A DNA stretch of 64,000 bases from Cellulomonas wangleii (GTDB taxonomy: Bacteria > Actinomycetota > Actinomycetes > Actinomycetales > Cellulomonadaceae), in contig NZ_CP074405.1 of assembly GCF_018388445.1 (NCBI RefSeq), forward strand, positions 4,012,826-4,076,825. The letters are read 5' to 3'. Positions 60,821-64,000 of the stretch are shown one piece after another. Numbering within the stretch: position 1 is the stretch's first letter; each line of letters begins with the position of its first letter. Under the pieces are notes generated by a model. That model ran no database searches and was not told the origin of the DNA. It saw only the letters and a program-made list of their open reading frames with translations. Position numbers and translations under genes: made by a program.

Positions 60821-60834
60821 GTTCCACGTGAAAC
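60821..60834. promoter_or_regulatory. parS site
   Basis: GTTCCACGTGAAAC, one base from the symmetric core. Confidence 0.9.
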
Positions 60835-60940
60835 ACGGGTCGGGACGACGGCTGCCACTGGACTCCTGCGCATCGGTCGCGCTGGCTCCACCACGCCACG
60901 TCACCGCGAGGCCGGTTTCCCTCTCGCCCGACGCGCGCGC

Positions 60941-60956
60941 TGTTCCACGTGAAACC
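60941..60956. promoter_or_regulatory. parS site
   Basis: TGTTCCACGTGAAACC; last of the series, about 190 bp from the jag stop. Confidence 0.9.
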
Positions 60957-61096
60957 CGCCGGGTTGCTCCTGCGCCTCATCCACGAGAAGGCCGGCCGCC
61001 CCGCCATCCAGCGTGAGCACTCCGCCGCCCTGGAGGCACCCGCGCACGACATGCCACGTGCACCGGACCGGCAACACGGGCCCCGGGGACGACGAA

Positions 61097-61124
61097 GGGG
61101 CGGGAGGCCGCAGCCTCCCGCCCC
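61097..61124. terminator. Terminator after the rpmH-rnpA-yidD-yidC-jag operon
   Basis: GGGGCGGGAGGC pairs perfectly with GCCTCCCGCCCC across a 4-base loop, 20 bp downstream of the jag stop on the minus strand. Confidence 0.85.
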
Positions 61125-61143
61125 TCACGTGTGCGCGACCGGC

Positions 61144-61656
61144 TCAGGCCGGACGGATCACCACGCGCCGTTCGGGCTCGACGCCCTCGGAGTCGCTCAC
61201 GAGCCCGGCCTCGGCCACGGCGTCGTGCACCACCTTGCGCTCGAACGGGTTCATCGGGTCGAGCGTCACCGGTCCGCCCTCGGCCTTCACCCGCTCGATC
61301 GCCACCCGCGCGACCTCGACGAGAGCGGTCCTGCGCTCCGCCCGGTAGCCGGCGATGTCCAGCATCAGGCGGGACCTCTCGCCCGTCTTCGTCTGCACAG
61401 CGAGCCGCGTCAGCTCCTGCAGTGCATCGAGCACCTCGCCGTCCGCCCCGACCAGGCGGCGCAGCGAGTCGTCCGCCACGTCCTCCGCCACGATCTCGAC
61501 CGCGGCACGGCCGTGCTCGACGTCGATGTCGATGTCCCCGTCGAGGTCCGCGATGTCGAGGAACTCCTCGAGGTAGTCGGCGGCGATCTCGCCCTCCTCC
61601 TCGAGACGCGTGACGAGGTCGCCGTCCTGCACCGTGCTCGTCTCCGAAGTACCCAT
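61144..61656 (-). CDS. jag: Jag/KhpB RNA-binding protein
   Basis: A 170-residue protein of the SpoIIIJ-associated type. An acidic N-terminus (LEEEGEIAADYLEEFLDIAD) is followed by a KH domain (VGADGEVLDALQELTRLAVQ, the GxxG-like loop reading GADG) and an R3H domain (EVARVAIERVKAEGGPVTLD then PMNPFERKVVHDAV). It binds RNA and is encoded after yidC in most Actinobacteria. The typical Jag-N domain is missing, as is usual in this phylum. ATG 61656 has GGAG at 5-6 bases; GTG 61686 is possible. Confidence 0.93.
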   Translation of the reverse strand: MGTSETSTVQDGDLVTRLEEEGEIAADYLEEFLDIADLDGDIDIDVEHGRAAVEIVAEDVADDSLRRLVGADGEVLDALQELTRLAVQTKTGERSRLMLDIAGYRAERRTALVEVARVAIERVKAEGGPVTLDPMNPFERKVVHDAVAEAGLVSDSEGVEPERRVVIRPA

Positions 61657-61715
61657 CTCTTCTCCGTTCAGGGAAGTCGCACCCACGGCGGCCCACCCGG
61701 GCCGGTGAGCGGTGG

Positions 61716-62891
61716 TCAGGACGCGGCGGGGCCCTCGGCCTGGCCGGAGGACGGACTCTTGCGCTTCTTCTTCTTGCCTGCCGTCGTCGTGGTCGTGGTC
61801 GGAGCATCCTCCACCGCGGCCGGCTCGTCCGTGACGACGTCATCGACGGCGGCGTCGGACGGCGCGGCGTCGGACGGCGCGATGTCGGACGGCGCGATGT
61901 CGGACGTGCGTCCCCCGGGCTGCGCAGGACGGGCCTTCGCGCGCTCCTTGCGCTTCGGCTGCGGCCGCTGACCTCGGGGCTTCTCCTCGATCACGACCGT
62001 GCTGGAAGCATCGGGCTCGATGACCTTGCCCCGAGCCGCCGCCTTCTTGGCCTGACGCGCCTTGAACGCCTTCTCCGCCTCGGAGCCGGGCGCCGGCATG
62101 CGCCGGATCGTGTAGAACTGCTGGCCCATCGACCACAGGTTGGTGGTGGTCCAGTAGATGAGCACACCGATCGGGAAGTTCACGCCGGAGAACGCGAAGA
62201 TCAGCGGCAGCATGTAGAGCAGGATCTTCTGCTGCTGCGCCATGGGGCCCTGCAGGGCCGCCGGCGGCATGTTCTTCATCGTGAGCTGGCGCTGCGTCGT
62301 GAACGTCGTCACCGACATCGCGACGATCAGGACGACCGTGACCACCTGGATGTGCCAGTTGCCGTCGGCCTGCAGGAACGTGCCCGACAGCGGGGCGCCC
62401 CAGATCGTGGCCGCCTCGGCCTGCCCGGCGAGCTCCTTGGTCAGCGGTCCGATGCTGTCCGCGCGGTCGTACGTGCCGGCGGCGAGACGCGGCAGCTCGA
62501 ACAGCACCCGGAACAGCGCGAAGAAGATGGGCGACTGCAGCAGGATCGGCAGGCAGGAGGCGAACGGGTTGGTCCCGTGCTTCTTGTAGAGCTCCATCAT
62601 CTCGCGGCTCATGGCCTCACGGGACGCGGGGTCACTCTTGCCCTTGTACTTCTTCTGCAGCGCCTGCATCTCGGGCTGCACCAGCTGCATGCCGCGCGAG
62701 GCCTTGATCTGCTTGAAGAACAGCGGGATCAGCAGGATCCGCATGACGATCACGAGACCGACGATGGACAGCGCCCACGCGGCGCCGCTGGCCGGGTCGA
62801 GACCCACCCAGGTGAGCAGGTCGTGGAAGCGGACCATGAGCCACGCGACCGCGACCATGATGGGCCACAGCAGGCCGTCCATCCATCCCAT
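61716..62891 (-). CDS. yidC: Membrane protein insertase YidC
   Basis: A 391-residue YidC/Oxa1 protein of the short actinobacterial type (no large periplasmic domain). It has membrane helices at about 8-25, 37-57 (SIVGLVIVMRILLIPLFFKQ with the hydrophilic-groove Arg), the cytosolic hairpin MQLVQPEMQALQKKYKGKSD, then NPFASCLPILLQSPIFFALF and two C-terminal helices (GVNFPIGVLIYWTTTNLWSM). The last 100 residues are a charged tail with SDIAPSDIAPSDAAPSDAA repeats and a Lys-rich end. It inserts membrane proteins with or without SecYEG. Confidence 0.95.
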   Translation of the reverse strand: MGWMDGLLWPIMVAVAWLMVRFHDLLTWVGLDPASGAAWALSIVGLVIVMRILLIPLFFKQIKASRGMQLVQPEMQALQKKYKGKSDPASREAMSREMMELYKKHGTNPFASCLPILLQSPIFFALFRVLFELPRLAAGTYDRADSIGPLTKELAGQAEAATIWGAPLSGTFLQADGNWHIQVVTVVLIVAMSVTTFTTQRQLTMKNMPPAALQGPMAQQQKILLYMLPLIFAFSGVNFPIGVLIYWTTTNLWSMGQQFYTIRRMPAPGSEAEKAFKARQAKKAAARGKVIEPDASSTVVIEEKPRGQRPQPKRKERAKARPAQPGGRTSDIAPSDIAPSDAAPSDAAVDDVVTDEPAAVEDAPTTTTTTAGKKKKRKSPSSGQAEGPAAS

Positions 62892-62913
62892 GAAACAGTG
62901 CTCCTCGCGAGCG

Positions 62914-63210
62914 TCAGTGGGCGGCGCGAGCCGCGTGGTGAGAGGGGTGCGCGTCGCGCGCTGGTGGAACGTCGTCGACGCCACCAGGGTTCCAGGGGTG
63001 GCACCGGGCCACCCGCCGGACGGCGAGCCAGCCGCCGCGCAGGGCGCCGTGGCGCCGGACGGCCAGCACCGCGTACTGCGAGCACGACGGGTAGAACCGG
63101 CAGGTCGGCGGCGTCAGCGGCGACACGACGCGCTGGTAGACCCACAGCAGGCCGAGCAGCGCGGCACTCGGCAGCCGCCGGACCGTGGACCAGACCGACG
63201 CCCAGGTCAT
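62914..63210 (-). CDS. yidD: Membrane protein insertion efficiency factor YidD
   Basis: A 98-residue protein with the YidD signature: [40 protein letters not shown] and [17 protein letters not shown]. The conserved cysteines ([13 protein letters not shown]) are all present. It helps YidC-dependent insertion at the membrane. ATG 63210 overlaps the rnpA stop (ATGA) and the gene ends 22 bp before yidC. Confidence 0.95.
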   Translation of the reverse strand: MTWASVWSTVRRLPSAALLGLLWVYQRVVSPLTPPTCRFYPSCSQYAVLAVRRHGALRGGWLAVRRVARCHPWNPGGVDDVPPARDAHPSHHAARAAH

Positions 63211-63578
63211 GCCGGTGCCCGGTGCTCGTCGCGGCCGGTGAGCCGTCGCCGGGCGGTCGCGAGCGCCTTGTCGAGGTCGCGGCCGAGCTCCCCCGACGAC
63301 GACGCTGCGGCCGCCGGCTGTGCCCGCACGACGAGCAGTGAGCCGTCGGGGACCTCGTCGAGCCGCGCCGTGACCAGGGCCCGCAGCCGCCGCTTGACCC
63401 GGTTGCGGGTCACCGCGTTGCCGACGGCTCTGGACACGACGAGACCGACCACCGGCGGGCCGGGGTCGGTCGAGGTCGTGAGGTGCACGACGAGGGTGTC
63501 GCGGCCCCCACGCGCGCCCCGGCGCACCGTCTGCTGGAAGTCGGCAGAGCGGCGCATCCGGTGCGCTGCGGGGAGCAC
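63207..63578 (-). CDS. rnpA: Ribonuclease P protein component
   Basis: A 123-residue RnpA, the protein part of RNase P that matures tRNA 5' ends. The signature is [20 protein letters not shown] (about 44-63), preceded by [23 protein letters not shown] 63578 ([11 protein letters not shown]) fits the family start and lies 11 bp after rpmH, the standard arrangement. Confidence 0.95.
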   Translation of the reverse strand: MLPAAHRMRRSADFQQTVRRGARGGRDTLVVHLTTSTDPGPPVVGLVVSRAVGNAVTRNRVKRRLRALVTARLDEVPDGSLLVVRAQPAAAASSSGELGRDLDKALATARRRLTGRDEHRAPA

Positions 63579-63589
63579 CGGGACGAGCG

Positions 63590-63727
63590 TCAGGCCGAGA
63601 GCTCGGTGCGCCCCTTGCGGCGGCGCGCCGCGAGGATGGCGCGGCCGGCACGCGTCCGCATGCGCAGACGGAAGCCGTGGGTCTTGGCCCGGCGCCGGTT
63701 GTTCGGCTGGAAGGTGCGCTTGGTCAC
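63590..63727 (-). CDS. rpmH: 50S ribosomal protein L34
   Basis: A 45-residue L34: [20 protein letters not shown] then [19 protein letters not shown], ending TELSA. GTG start at 63727. First gene of the rpmH-rnpA-yidD-yidC-jag operon next to the replication origin; dnaA normally lies upstream on the opposite strand. Confidence 0.97.
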   Translation of the reverse strand: MTKRTFQPNNRRRAKTHGFRLRMRTRAGRAILAARRRKGRTELSA

Positions 63728-64000
63728 GACGTTCTCCACACGTTTGTCGTAGCGATCGCACGCAGTCGCGCGACCAGGTCCTGGTGCCGTGTTCCACCGC
63801 TCCAGGGAACGCACGCTGTGAGACGTGCGACGGCGTCAGGGCGCGCCGGACGGAGCCGTTGAAAGGCTGAACCACGTTACGCTCCCGCCCGCGGCGCGGT
63901 CAAATGCGTGCACCGCTACCCTTCGCGCCCTGCGGCCCGAGGTCGCCGGTCCTGCGCGATACCCCAGGTCACCGCGTCCACGATACCGCCGGGTGCGGCG
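63728..64000. other. rpmH upstream region, edge of the origin region
   Basis: No gene is visible. TTCTCCACA at 63732-63740 is one base off the actinobacterial DnaA box TTGTCCACA. The rpmH promoter and the dnaA-oriC region are expected here and beyond the window edge, but no full box cluster is present. Confidence 0.4.

Larger units (their letters stand above)
56462..61091. other. 4.6-kb parS-rich region without convincing genes
   Basis: Open frames here are long but Arg/Pro/Ala-rich on both strands, with no ribosome-binding sites or recognisable domains except a decayed 2H phosphoesterase copy at its end. The region holds eight parS or parS-like sites and a 48-bp tandem repeat (57329-57615). 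It lies between rsmG and jag, which are directly adjacent or close in most relatives. It may work as a centromere-like landing zone for ParB. Confidence 0.75.

Overview
The window is high-GC DNA from an actinobacterium. The gene order at its right end (Nudix - pcnA-type CCA enzyme - DUF6049-like protein - murJ - pseudokinase - trxB - trxA ... parB - parA - rsmG - jag - yidC - yidD - rnpA - rpmH) is the classical replication-origin-proximal block of Actinobacteria. GTG starts, ATGA/GTGA overlaps and protein style suggest Micrococcales, most likely a Cellulomonas-like cellulomonad. The genus is inferred, not proven. dnaA/oriC should lie just beyond position 64000.

Layout. (1) 1-7100: a minus-strand set for branched-chain-amino-acid-type ABC uptake (livGFHM plus the start of a livK-like lipoprotein), preceded by two SDR enzymes, a quinone-reductase-like enzyme and a TetR regulator. 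Near-identical TetR-like operator sequences lie upstream of the first SDR and upstream of livG. (2) 7.2-24.1 kb: an accessory region of unrelated small genes (MFS, 2H phosphoesterase, DinB, GNAT, Nudix, HAD, VOC, dehalogenase-like hydrolase, a Shedu-type defence nuclease, single-pass membrane proteins). It is punctuated by at least a dozen copies of a repeat with the terminus TGTCGAGATGC, arranged like left and right transposon ends, and carries truncated gene duplicates. No transposase or integrase is visible. (3) 24.1-31.7 kb: dnaB with a class-3-type intein, a MATE transporter, small membrane proteins, then rplI-rpsR-ssb-rpsF. (4) 31.9-41.8 kb: a class A PBP with a PASTA domain, a PadR regulator coupled to inositol-phosphate synthase, an MFS protein coupled to a LOV-GAF-SpoIIE phosphatase, and a sigma-like protein fused to a transmembrane segment and a long outer domain. 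(5) 41.9-51.9 kb: tRNA nucleotidyltransferase, Nudix, DUF6049-like, MurJ, pseudokinase, TrxB, TrxA, YdcF-like. (6) 52.3-63.7 kb: parB, parA, rsmG, then about 4.6 kb with no convincing gene but many parS sites and a 48-bp tandem repeat, then jag, yidC, yidD, rnpA, rpmH.

Functional themes are envelope growth (PBP, MurJ with pseudokinase, YidC), thiol redox (TrxA/B), chromosome segregation (ParAB with about 12 parS-like sites between 54.9 and 61.0 kb) and replication (DnaB, SSB). The most unusual parts are the repeat-bounded cassette region at 9.1-24.1 kb, the parS-rich centromere-like segment with parS sites also inside parA, the sigma/sensor fusion and the LOV phosphatase.
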